In this document: positions 37,535 through 46,700 of the stretch, piece after piece
Position numbering within the stretch: position 1 is the first letter of the stretch
Layout of the letters: every line of letters starts with the position of its first letter
NCBI GenBank assembly: GCA_052400665.1
Contig: JBQTGK010000002.1
Length of the DNA stretch: 64,000 nucleotides
Strand: one strand, 5' to 3'
Source of the DNA: JBQTGK01 sp052400665
GTDB lineage: Bacteria; Bacteroidota; Bacteroidia; Bacteroidales; Marinifilaceae
Notes under the pieces: model-generated
What the model saw: only the letters and a program-made list of their open reading frames with translations
Database searches by the model: none
What the model was told of the DNA's origin: nothing
Translations under genes and position numbers: made by a program

Positions 37535-38443
37535 ATGAGTAATTATAAAAAAGATCAATATAGTTCTGAAAAACCCACACCTTATTCCAATACACTTCAA
37601 AATGAAATTATTCTTGTTAAAAAAGCTTCAGGCGAGGAAGAACCTTTTATTTTGGACAAATTAGCTCGTTCTTTAAAAAATGCAGGAGCAGATTCTTCTA
37701 GTATAGAAAATATCCTTTCAAATATTGAGGAGTGGATTTTTTCTGGAGTAACGACCAGACAAATTTATTCTCGTGCATTTAATTTATTGCGCAAGGAAAG
37801 GAAATCTTCGGCCATGCGTTATAAACTAAAGCAGGCAATTATCGAATTAGGTCCTACCGGATATCCTTTCGAACAGTTTATTGGCCAGATATTCGAAAAA
37901 CAAGGTTGTGAAATAAATGTTGGAGTAGTGGTAGAGGGATTTTTTGTTAATCATGAGATGGATGTTGTTGCCACACAAAATAATATTCAACATCTTGTCG
38001 AGTGCAAATATCATAAAGATCAGGGTAAAAATGTAAGTATTCAGGTGCCATTGTATGTTCACTCGCGGGTAGGTGATATTGTTCATAAAAGAAACCAATT
38101 ACCGAAATACAAAGGGCTTAGTTTCCAGGGCTGGCTTATTACAAATACAAGATTCTCAGAAGATTCTATATTGTACGGAACAGGTTGTGGTTTAAATCTT
38201 TTAGCCTGGGATTATCCAAAGCATCGAGGTTTAAAAGAAATTGTGGAAGAGCTTCGTTTGTATCCTGTAACCATACTACATAATTTAACCAGGAAACAAA
38301 AGCAAGAGCTCTTAAATAAGGGAATCGTAACTTGCTTTCAGTTAAAAGAAAATAAAGAGATTTTAGGTACTATTTCATTAAGTGATAGGAAAAATAAACA
38401 GCTAATGAAAGAGCTTCAGGATATTTGTGTTGATTGCTTATAG
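37535..38443 (+). CDS. ATP-cone domain fused to Mrr-like restriction endonuclease domain
   Basis: About 302 aa from the ATG at 37535; the TTG/ATG-like codon at 37478 would add 19 residues with no support. Residues about 25-115 fit an ATP-cone (LVKKASGEEEPFILDKLARS; IYSRAFNLLRKERKSSAMRY), the nucleotide-sensing module of ribonucleotide reductases and NrdR. Residues about 125-235 fit an Mrr-type PD-(D/E)xK fold, with EMDVVA supplying Asp and HLVECKYH supplying Glu and Lys. The last 60 residues contain LTRKQKQELLNKGIVTCFQL, which may be a helix-hairpin-helix-like DNA-binding part. The likely role is a nucleotide-gated DNA nuclease; no methyltransferase is nearby. Confidence 0.82.
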   Translation: MSNYKKDQYSSEKPTPYSNTLQNEIILVKKASGEEEPFILDKLARSLKNAGADSSSIENILSNIEEWIFSGVTTRQIYSRAFNLLRKERKSSAMRYKLKQAIIELGPTGYPFEQFIGQIFEKQGCEINVGVVVEGFFVNHEMDVVATQNNIQHLVECKYHKDQGKNVSIQVPLYVHSRVGDIVHKRNQLPKYKGLSFQGWLITNTRFSEDSILYGTGCGLNLLAWDYPKHRGLKEIVEELRLYPVTILHNLTRKQKQELLNKGIVTCFQLKENKEILGTISLSDRKNKQLMKELQDICVDCL

Positions 38444-38655
38444 AACTTATTTGCATTATAATTTGATTAAATTATAAAGATCATTTTAGTACAAGGCAAT
38501 AATATAAATCATTTATTTTCAACAAAATAAGCTTCTATAAATCTATATAAAGCGTTGGTTTTATTATCTTAGAAGAATAACACCACTCATTTTTCTAATA
38601 AAGAAAATCAACGTCGAGAATAAAAGTAGGGAATTCATATCTATATTGAATATCC

Positions 38656-39018
38656 AATTTGAAGGAAAAAGTTAATTGAACACGTCTGAAACTTATTTCC
38701 ATGTTCGTGTTTGCTTTATGAAAAGATCAGCCTGTAGGTTTCGAAAAATTAGCTAATGCATTTGATAGTAAGGCGCGTGCAGAATCATGTTTAAGGCGTA
38801 TTCAATGTTTTATCGCACAGTTCTTTTTAGATTCTGATTTAGGTGCAAAACTCATTTTTAGATTATTACCCCAAAAAGAGAACTTGAGACTTAGTATTGA
38901 TAGAACTAATTGGAAATTTGGGAAAACTGATATTAATATCTTCATGCTTGGTTTCACTAATGAAGGAGTAGCTTGCCCTCTACTATTTTTTATGCTAGAT
39001 AAGCGTGGTAATTCTAAC
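38656..39018 (+). pseudogene. IS4-family transposase, N-terminal fragment with internal stops
   Basis: One frame reads through IS4-type transposase sequence: FEKLANAFDSKARAESCLRR, then a segment with AKLIFRLLPQKE, then DRTNWKFGKTDINIFML (first catalytic Asp of the DDE triad) and MLDKRGNSN. In-frame TGA codons occur at 38677-38679 and 38719-38721; the second replaces a Cys codon usual in the family (ALC). The homology stops after GNSN and the remaining two-thirds of the transposase, including the other catalytic residues, are missing. No terminal inverted repeats or target duplication are visible. The fragment ends where the reverse-strand creD remnant begins, so it marks an old deletion or rearrangement. 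Confidence 0.85.
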
Positions 39019-39402
39019 TGCCAGTAGAGAATTGTGAAAATAGGAAAATATAAATGCCCAGTACGGTAGCACCTAACACGGCTGTAAATTTATTCGATTG
39101 AAATACGCTTTTGGCATAAAGCAATCTCATAAGCGAGGTAATTCCTGCCGATATTAAATACGCTATATTAAAATTCGAATGTTCTGAAATTGAGATTAGT
39201 AAAACGTAGAAAACACATAAGGCTACACCTACAAGAGTATACTGAAATGGATGAATTTTGCGTCCATTTAGAATTTCAACCAGAAAGAAAATCAAGAATA
39301 TCAGGGCGATAGTCATTGCTGCATATTTCGACGATCGCATTGATTTTTGGTAATATCTAAAGGCATTATTAAATCAACACCCAAAGCAGAATACTGCATT
39401 TC
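39014..39402 (-). pseudogene. creD: creD (inner-membrane protein) C-terminal remnant, frameshifted and truncated
   Basis: Reading leftward, ALGVDLIMPLD (39384-39355 region) is followed in another frame by YYQKSMRSSKYAAM; CreD proteins have a continuous VDxYQKSxRSxKYA, so a single-base loss near 39354 explains the shift. After it come the membrane segments with EILNGRKIHPFQYTLVGVAL and YVLLISISEHSNFNIAYLI, a very conserved part of CreD. The ORF from the internal ATG at 39340 encodes 108 aa and ends prematurely at the transposase fragment. The N-terminal 300 residues of a normal CreD (about 450 aa) are absent upstream. The gene is almost certainly non-functional. Confidence 0.82.
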
Positions 39403-39488
39403 TTTACGCATATCACATAGTTTCTTGTTTAACGAATATGCTATAAATTTTATTTTAGGAATATTTTAATGGCGAGTAGGCTAAAACA

Positions 39489-39525
39489 AAAACAGGACTT
39501 TTCTACAAGTGAAAAGTCCTGTTTT
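39489..39525 (-). terminator. Terminator of the rubredoxin-like membrane gene
   Basis: A perfect 15-bp stem (39489-39503 with 39511-39525) and a 7-nt loop; read leftward it ends in a T-run. It lies just after the stop codon at 39551 on the minus strand. Confidence 0.88.
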
Positions 39526-39550
39526 GTTTACTTTTTGTGTGATGAGTAGT

Positions 39551-40153
39551 TTAAAATTTTCGTCCCCAGATTTTAACAGCTCCACCCATTCCAATATTCA
39601 TTAATCGTTTACCAGCGTGCCCCAATACAATGCCGCAAAATAAAGCAATAGAACCACATATTAGTAGCGATATTTTAGATGTTAAATTATCGATATCATT
39701 CCAGATTAAAAAAGGTGTGAATAAAGCAGCAATGGTCATAATTACGCTGTAAATAATTTTCTTTTTTAGGATCGGTGTTGTTACCGACTTAAATCTTAAT
39801 TTGCCATCAATAAGTCCACTTATAAAGGCTGCAACTACTGTAAAAGGGAAAATTGCCCCAGCAAATCGTGCTGCACCTAACAATACTTCAGGGAAAAAAT
39901 TCGGAAATATCAGATTAATAATTAATGCTTGTAATATAAAAACCAATAAGGTTTGAGGAAAATGAACCGCAATTGGATGCATGTCTAAATGTAAAATTTT
40001 ACTTCTACCAGACGACATTCTTTCTTTGTACTGTTCAAAAACTTTTTTAGGTAAGCCGCATGCAGGACATACTTCTCCTAGTTCACTTTCTTTCATTACA
40101 TATCCGCATGGTTTGCAGATATAAAGTTTTTCTTCTTGGCTTTCTTTTTTCAT
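39551..40153 (-). CDS. Rubredoxin-like zinc-ribbon fused to a four-helix membrane domain
   Basis: A 200-aa protein. The N-terminus has two CxxC pairs, YICKPCGYVM (Cys13, Cys16) and EVCPACGLPKKVF (Cys29, Cys32), matching a rubredoxin-type iron or zinc site. Residues about 55-185 contain four hydrophobic helices, beginning with MHPIAVHFPQTLLVFIL, a DUF2231-like opening. Such proteins are thought to work in electron transfer or metal sensing at the membrane; the partner is not known. It is transcribed alone with its own strong terminator. Length and motif spacing look intact, unlike the neighbouring remnants on both sides. Confidence 0.85.
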   Translation of the reverse strand: MKKESQEEKLYICKPCGYVMKESELGEVCPACGLPKKVFEQYKERMSSGRSKILHLDMHPIAVHFPQTLLVFILQALIINLIFPNFFPEVLLGAARFAGAIFPFTVVAAFISGLIDGKLRFKSVTTPILKKKIIYSVIMTIAALFTPFLIWNDIDNLTSKISLLICGSIALFCGIVLGHAGKRLMNIGMGGAVKIWGRKF

Positions 40154-40286
40154 GTTAATATGTGGGCTTAAAATTGTCTATTATCTTTGAAGTATAAAGT
40201 TGTAAAAAAATATTACCATTTGTATGATAAATTAAATTAGAATCTATTTAAATTTCTATTTACTGGCGTTTATTAAAATAAAGTTC

Positions 40287-40547
40287 TTATTCTTTTTCGC
40301 TTCCTATTTTAGTGACAATACTCATTTTACTCATCATACAGTCATGCGAGTTTCTTGTTTGAGGAATGGTACAGTCAGAGCAATTTTTAATTCCATTAGG
40401 ATATTTAAAATTACCTTCGCATTTATCTTTTAGCATTTATAAAGGGCAAAAACAAAATAAACAATGAAAATCTTCCTCTTTTATTCCTTTATGACAAGGG
40501 AAATATTCACACTCCCGGTTTTGGAAAAATTTATAATTTTTCGACAT
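40287..40547 (-). pseudogene. Cysteine-rich small-domain protein with an in-frame stop codon
   Basis: An 87-codon frame begins MSKNYKFFQNRECEYFPCHK and continues with HCLFCFCPL, then a TAA at 40437-40439, then an ATG-led part MLKDKCEGNFKYPNG, NCSDCTIPQTRNSHDC and the stop at 40287-40289. Intact family members (Pfam Cys-rich small domain) read CPLY at the broken place, so a single Tyr-to-stop change explains it. All cysteines are otherwise kept on both sides. Either the gene was inactivated recently, or the 49-aa second half is translated from the ATG that directly follows the stop. It lies upstream of, and co-directional with, the rubredoxin-like gene. Confidence 0.8.
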
Positions 40548-40797
40548 AATTTTATTTTTTCTGATTTTTAGGATAACGTTTGTTTAGTGTAAGTTGTTTT
40601 GCAAATCTAAATGAACATATAAATATTAGGAAATATAATTGAGAATTTTTTGTGTCGATAGCTTAATTAAATAGTTTTAATCTAAATAAAGTTTGAAACT
40701 TAATTTTTAATACTTAATTAAATTGGAGAAATGTATCTTTGAGCGCAACCATTATAAATCCCAAATTTACATTACTAACACATAATAATTTAATCGG
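40548..40797. other. 250-bp divergent spacer
   Basis: AT-rich sequence between the broken Cys-rich gene and the fucose-isomerase-like gene. Apart from the promoter box listed at 40734, no ORF, hairpin or repeat was seen. Confidence 0.5.
40734..40741 (+). promoter_or_regulatory. -7 promoter box of the fucose-isomerase-like gene
   Basis: TATCTTTG is an exact match to the Bacteroidota -7 consensus TAnnTTTG, 57 bp before the ATG at 40798. No well-placed -33 TTTG is visible at the usual 19-21 bp spacing. Confidence 0.6.
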
Positions 40798-41967
40798 ATG
40801 TTTAAATTAAAAGTTAAAGTTTTGGCTTTTGCCGAAGCTAAACAGGACTATATTGAATTGGGAAAAGAGAGATTGTGTACTATGCTTCCCGAATTTGCAA
40901 ATCAGTTTCAATTTGTTGATGATAATGCTGATATTTTATTTGTTTTAAGTGGAGGAAGCGAGCAAGCGGCTAAACAAATGGCCGAAGAAGGAAAATTCTA
41001 TATCATTTTGTCTAACGAACTGGATAACTCAAATGCAGCTGCATTTGAAATAAAAGCATGGATGAATAGAGAGGGAATTTGCTCTAAATTGCTTACCAAT
41101 CCGGAGGAAATGAAATCTTATTTGACTTCTTATTTTGAAGTTGCAACAGCAATTGAATCTTTAAAAGGCAAACAGTTAGGTTTAATAGGAAATGTTTCTG
41201 ATTGGTTAATTGCTTCTAAGGTTGAAAAAAATATTCTGGCAAGTAAATTAGGTATAAAGCTAAGGCAGATTGACTGGAAAAGCTTATGTTCTTTTGAAGA
41301 TGCTCAAGTTAATGAAGAGTTCCTCACAAAGTTTGAGTACAAAAATGAAGTAGAGAAAGAAAATGCTTCTAAGATTTATAATATACTTAACGATTGCGTT
41401 TTAGAAGAGAAATTAGATGCTATTACAGTTGAGTGTTTTCCTTTGGTACGCCAAAAAGCGGTTACAGCATGTTTGGCTTTGTCGCTTTTTAACGATCAGC
41501 AAATACCAGCCGGTTGCGAAGGCGATTTAGCTAGTATTGTAGGTATGATGTTTGCTAAAGCGGTAAGTGGATCAATTCCTTGGATGGCAAATGTCGCTCG
41601 AATATCAAAAGAATCTACTTTGTTTGCGCATTGCACCATAGGTAAAAATTTATTATCCGACTGTAAAGTTACTACTCATTTCGAAACTGGTTTAGGAACC
41701 GCTATTCAGGGAATGTACCGATACAATGATATTACTGTATTTAGAATGAACAGTAGTCTCACAAAAGCATTTATTACAACCGGACAGGTTTTGGATCGCC
41801 CACAATATGCAACTGCCTGTCGTACTCAAATTGAGGTGAAATTAACCGATAATGCTGTAGATACTTTAAAAGAAAATCCATTGGGAAATCATCATCTTAT
41901 TTTACAGGGAAATCAGACTGAGAAATTAAAGCTTGCCTGTTCTTTAATTGGGGTAGAATTGGTATAA
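40798..41967 (+). CDS. L-fucose/L-arabinose isomerase-like protein
   Basis: A 389-aa cytoplasmic protein. The middle section LDAITVECFPLVRQKAVTAC is typical of the FucI/AraA-like fold, where the Glu binds the metal; LFNDQQIPAGCEGDLASIVG follows, with the second conserved acidic residues, and AHCTIGKNLL with a possible ligand His. It is shorter than classical FucI (about 590 aa) and matches the shorter fucose-isomerase-like family of unknown substrate. No sugar kinase or aldolase lies nearby, so the pathway is unknown. It is monocistronic, with its own promoter box and terminator. Confidence 0.82.
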   Translation: MFKLKVKVLAFAEAKQDYIELGKERLCTMLPEFANQFQFVDDNADILFVLSGGSEQAAKQMAEEGKFYIILSNELDNSNAAAFEIKAWMNREGICSKLLTNPEEMKSYLTSYFEVATAIESLKGKQLGLIGNVSDWLIASKVEKNILASKLGIKLRQIDWKSLCSFEDAQVNEEFLTKFEYKNEVEKENASKIYNILNDCVLEEKLDAITVECFPLVRQKAVTACLALSLFNDQQIPAGCEGDLASIVGMMFAKAVSGSIPWMANVARISKESTLFAHCTIGKNLLSDCKVTTHFETGLGTAIQGMYRYNDITVFRMNSSLTKAFITTGQVLDRPQYATACRTQIEVKLTDNAVDTLKENPLGNHHLILQGNQTEKLKLACSLIGVELV

Positions 41968-41974
41968 AATAGTA

Positions 41975-42010
41975 AAAGGAGATTTTCATTTATTGATGAT
42001 CTCCTTTTTT
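41975..42010. terminator. Terminator after the fucose-isomerase-like gene
   Basis: Nine-bp perfect arms (41975-41983 with 41999-42007) and a T-run on the plus strand. It lies just past the stop codon and close to the end of the convergent PAS gene. Confidence 0.8.
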
Positions 42011-42026
42011 TATGTTTAAAAAATAT

Positions 42027-42512
42027 TTAGTCAACCTTTTCCATTTCTAACATTTTTAACTCTGTAATATCATCGATAATAACGACAATGTATTTTTCTT
42101 TATTATAGATAAATAAACGTGTAGAGAATTGTAAATGTTTGTCCGATTTAATCCCATTATGATCTATAAAAGATTTAATGAGATGTTTGTTTTCAACAGG
42201 TTTATTTTCAATGTATGAATAAAGTGATGCCATTCTTAGTTCGCATTGGCTGCAATGGGAAGTTGAACCGCAGGCTTTATTTTCTTCAATTTGGTGAGCA
42301 CATCCAATGGCTTCACCACATCTGCGGTATAAAATATCAGTTCCACGTTTGTTCGAAAAAATTGTGGTTAATGGATTGTTAAAAGCTCTAAGTTTTAGTT
42401 CATTATCTAATAACATTACACAGCTATTAATATTATCCAGAATAATATTTAAGAAGTCGCTACTTTTGCTCAGAATTTTAAATCTTTCATTTGTATGTGT
42501 AATATCTGTCAT
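42027..42512 (-). CDS. Cysteine-rich PAS-domain protein
   Basis: A 161-aa cytoplasmic protein made of one PAS domain and nothing else: FLNIILDNINSCVMLLDNEL opens the domain and VVIIDDITELKMLE closes it. A cysteine cluster sits in the middle: RRCGEAIGCAHQ (Cys65, Cys71), ACGSTSHCSQCELR (Cys81, Cys87, Cys90). This pattern is found in PAS domains of signalling proteins in anaerobes and may bind a metal or iron-sulfur centre. There is no kinase or output domain, so it may sense redox or metal state for a partner protein. It lies next to the heavy-metal efflux operon on the same strand, 144 bp upstream-side of the adaptor gene's stop. Confidence 0.82.
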   Translation of the reverse strand: MTDITHTNERFKILSKSSDFLNIILDNINSCVMLLDNELKLRAFNNPLTTIFSNKRGTDILYRRCGEAIGCAHQIEENKACGSTSHCSQCELRMASLYSYIENKPVENKHLIKSFIDHNGIKSDKHLQFSTRLFIYNKEKYIVVIIDDITELKMLEMEKVD

Positions 42513-42655
42513 TATATCTACTTAATTGTATTGGTTTTTAATATAACATAAAGCAAGTTAAATGTTTTTCCGATATAAAACAAAATAAATTAATGGGTTT
42601 TTTTTATAAGATTTTATGAACTAAATAGACTTTCTAAAAAAAAATTATGTAAATG

Positions 42656-43780
42656 TTATTCGGCGGAGATATTGTAACCTCCTTTTACCAAAATATTGTT
42701 CGTTGTTTTTGAATTTAAGATTTCGGTGTAGCCACCAGATTCATTACCTGTTTCTATTTTTTCTTTGCGGAGATAGTATTTATTATTTTCGTGTTTCTCT
42801 ACAATAAAAATATATCGGTTTAATCCTGATTTTATTATTGCCTGACTTGGTAATGCATTAGCTTCTTTGCTATTTATAATTATATCCGCATTAATGCAAG
42901 CGCCATTAAATAGTTTATTTTTGGCTTTTTTATCCAATTTGGCAAAGCAAGTTATTGTTTTGGTTTTAGGATCAATAGATTTACCAATACTGCTAATGCG
43001 CGCCGTATACAATTGAGTAGGATTGTTTTGAGCGTTAAAATGCAACAGTTGACCGATTTTTATTTTGTGAATGTCTTTTTCGAATAAGGAAATTTGAACT
43101 TGAATTTGTTCTGTATCAATAATTTCGATTAATGATTGTTGTGGTTCGACATATTTTCCTAATACCAAATTATGATGTGTAATATAGCCACTAATTGGAG
43201 CTGTTATATTTAGTGAAGGAACAAACTTGCCATTTTCAACTTGAGTTTTATTAAGATTTAGTAGTTCTAATTTTAATTTAAAGCCTTCGTATATAGCATT
43301 ACTTGCGCGGTATTTACTTTCTGCAGTAATTAAATCTTTATTTGCGCCTATATTTTCCTTCGAAAGCGTTTTACATCTCTCATAATCAGCTTTGGCTTTC
43401 ATTAATTCTACAGAACTTTCCGCATAATTTTGTTGTAAATTAATTAATTCTTGCGATTCAATTTCACAGATTAACTCATGTTTTTCCACGTAATCGCCAA
43501 TAGTAAAATGAATATTTTTAACTATCCCCGGTATAGGTGTACTTATTTTTGCAATACCATTGGTGGGAGCACTAAGGGATCCGTTGCAAGCTAAACTTGT
43601 TTCGAATAGCTGTTTCTTTAAGCTTCCAATTTTCATATTGTTGAATGTAAATTGCTCCTGACTAATAATATTTAAGCTCTCTGATGTGTTAGAATTTATT
43701 TCGTTTTTAATTTCTTTTTGTTGGCAAGCTATTAGAAAACTTGCAAAAAATATTGCGATAAGAATATTTAGATTTTTCAT
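42656..43780 (-). CDS. RND efflux periplasmic adaptor (HlyD/CusB-like) lipoprotein
   Basis: A 374-aa lipoprotein with Cys19 (FFASFLIAC). It has the membrane-fusion order: a barrel-sandwich half (KISTPIPGIVKNIHFTIGDY), a long alpha-hairpin at about 115-190 (LQQNYAESSVELMKAKADYE), the second lipoyl half (LNITAPISGYITHHNLVLGK), a beta-barrel domain (KIGQLLHFNAQNNP), and a membrane-proximal domain. It links the inner-membrane pump to the outer-membrane channel, which are both in the protein encoded just upstream, 12 bp away. Together they should export heavy-metal cations such as copper/silver or zinc/cobalt/cadmium; the metal is not determined. Confidence 0.92.
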   Translation of the reverse strand: MKNLNILIAIFFASFLIACQQKEIKNEINSNTSESLNIISQEQFTFNNMKIGSLKKQLFETSLACNGSLSAPTNGIAKISTPIPGIVKNIHFTIGDYVEKHELICEIESQELINLQQNYAESSVELMKAKADYERCKTLSKENIGANKDLITAESKYRASNAIYEGFKLKLELLNLNKTQVENGKFVPSLNITAPISGYITHHNLVLGKYVEPQQSLIEIIDTEQIQVQISLFEKDIHKIKIGQLLHFNAQNNPTQLYTARISSIGKSIDPKTKTITCFAKLDKKAKNKLFNGACINADIIINSKEANALPSQAIIKSGLNRYIFIVEKHENNKYYLRKEKIETGNESGGYTEILNSKTTNNILVKGGYNISAE

Positions 43781-43792
43781 AATGGTCTTTTT

Positions 43793-46700
43793 TTACTTGC
43801 TTAAATAGTTTACCTCGATAGCCAGCTGATTGTACTTCGCCAGCTGATCGAGATTTATAAGATTTAGATTTACTGAGTTTTCTACGCTGAAAACAAATTT
43901 GAAAAAATCAATTTCGCCTAATTGATATGATTTTTGAGCTGTATTTAAAAGTTGTTCACTTAATTTTCGACCCGTTTCTTCATAGTTTTGAATGGACTCA
44001 TCGTATTTTTTCAATTCCAGAAGTAGCTCTTTTTGTTGTGCAGTTCTACCAATTAAAAAATTAGTTCTTTTATTTTGATTGATATCTATGGCAATTTTAT
44101 TGGCTTTAATTCGTGCTTTTTGTTCCCCAAAAAATAATGGCAAAGACAAGCCAATTTGGAATCCTTCGTAAGTTTGAGCATTCGAATAGGAATTACTCCC
44201 TCTAAAATAAGCCAAAGATATATCGGGAAGCAATTTGTTTTTTTCCAACTGATATTGTACCTGTTGTTGCTCGCTTTTTAGTTTGAGAATTTCTAAATCG
44301 GTGCAAGTTTCTATATTGTTAATGATAATAGGAATTTTTGTAAGTTTTTGTTTTGCAATAGAATATATGCTATCGGATTGTAGAATGGCATGTAATCTCG
44401 ATTCGTAAATTTTTAAATTATAGTTTACTTCCTGCAGTCTTATTTTAGCTTGTTCGTGTTTCGATTTTGCTGTAAGTAGGTCAATTGGGCTTGTCTCACC
44501 GTGCTTAAAACTAAGTTCGGCTTTTTTTGTGAAGCTTAGGTATAGCGAATCTAAAGATTTAAGAATGTGCAGTTTGTTTTTTAGGTAGATAATTTGGTAG
44601 TATGCTTGAGAAACATTTTTACTGATTAATTGTTTGTTCCGGATATATCTGATTTGAGAAATGGACACATCTTTTTTTAATATTCTCGATTTAGAAGTGT
44701 AAACACTGGGAAATTTGAAATTTTGTTCCAGCCCGTAAATACGCAAAGGATGACCATTTTCAGCGATGTTATTTTGATCGTATGCATAATAAAATAGCGT
44801 TTTTTCCGGCGAAAAGGCACCTCCTTTTAAAGCTTTAAACTGATCTATTTCAAGAGTAGATGCATGAAGTTCTTTATTGTTATCAATAGCAATTTGTATG
44901 GCTTGTTCAAGTTTTATAGTTTTTGTTTGGCCTTTAGTAGTAAACGAAAAGCCCAAAATAATTAGAATAATCATAGATGGTTTTGATCGCAGAAAACGTA
45001 AGGGTTTAAAGCCAATTCCTGTTACATTATAGAAAATTTCGAAAAGCAGAGGTAAGGCGATCATGGTAAGCATAGTAGAGGTAATAAGTCCGCCAATTAC
45101 TACTGTGGCTAATGGGCGTTGTACTTCTGCTCCGGCTCCGGTAGAAATAGCCATCGGAAGAAATCCCATTGCAGCTGCAGCGGCTGTTAATATAACCGGA
45201 CGCAAGCGATCTTTTGTGCCAGTAAGAATAAGCTCGCGCATATTGCTCATGCCTTTTTTCTGAAGGTCTTTTAAATGTTCAATTAAAACAATGCCATTTA
45301 ATACCGCAATTCCAAATAAGGCAATAAAACCAATTCCTGCCGATACACTAAACGGCATTCCCCTTATCCATAATAAAATTACTCCGCCAACAGTAGAAAG
45401 AGGTACAGCGGTAAAAATTAATATGGCATCTTTAAACGAATTAAAGGCAAAATGTAGAAAAATAAATATTAAAAGTAAGGCAAGAGGTACTGCAAATAAT
45501 AGGCGTTTCGATGCATTTTGTAAATTTTCAAATTGTCCTCCATAAACAATATAATTACCTGGCTTAAGAGATATATTGGCATCAATTTTTGTTTGTATAT
45601 CTTCCACTACCGATTGCAGATCTCGATTTCTTACATTTACACTTATGGCCATCATTCTATGGGTGTTTTCTCTTGAAATTTTAGCTGGTCCTTCGGAGTA
45701 AGAGATATCGGCAATTTCATGAAAGGGAATTTTACCCCCATTGGCAAGAGGAATCATTAATTGTTTAATGTTATTAATGTCTTTCCGGTTTTGCTTTTGT
45801 AAGCGGACCTCTAAATCGAAGCGTTTTTCTCCTTCAAATACACTTCCGCTCGATTCGCCGCCAAATGCCATTGCTAAATAAGTATTTAGTGTTTTTATAT
45901 CTAAACCATAAAGTGCTATTTTATTTCGTTTGTAAATTACATTCATTTGAGGTAAGCCTTCTGTTTTTTCTAAAATAATATCAGCAGCTCCGGGTATATC
46001 TTCAATAAGTTTTTTAATTTCACTTGCTTTTTGGTTTAAATAGCTTAAGTTTTCACCAAAAATTTTAATTGCAATATCGGCTCTAACACCTGTAATTAGT
46101 TCGTTAAATCGCATTTCTATGGGTTGAGTAAACTCATACTCAATTCCAGGAATTATCGAAAGGGCTTTTTTAAATTCATCGGCCAGTTCTTCTTTACTGT
46201 TTGCATTTGTCCATTCCTTGCGTGGATTTAGTTTAATAATCATATCTATTTCTTCCATGGACATTGGGTCTGTAGGAACTTCGGCTGCTCCAATTCTACA
46301 CACAATTTGATCGATTTCAGGAAAACGATCGATTAAAATATTCTCCATTTTTGTACACATCTCAACTGTTTTAGATAAAGATGTTCCTGTTTTTAGTACG
46401 GGTTGAATAACAAAATCACCTTCATCTAAAGTTGGCACGAATTCGCCACCCATTTTAGAGAAAAGAATACCCGTAAGAATTAGAACAATAAGAGATGATC
46501 CTAAGACTAATTTTTTGTGAGAACAAGACCATTTCATAACAGGGGTGTAAGAATGGTAACAGAAGTTCATAATTTTATTGGAAATATTCCTGCTGCCTTT
46601 TTTTTCGGGTTTTAAAAATAGTGCCGATGCAACCGGTAGCCAGGTAAATCCTAATATCATAGCACCAATAATGGCAAAACTAAAGGATAGAGCCATTGGT

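Noticed and set aside
39014..39340. Intact 108-aa small membrane protein
   Set aside because: Its sequence is the C-terminal part of CreD, and the preceding CreD residues continue in another frame, so it is a remnant and not a short gene.
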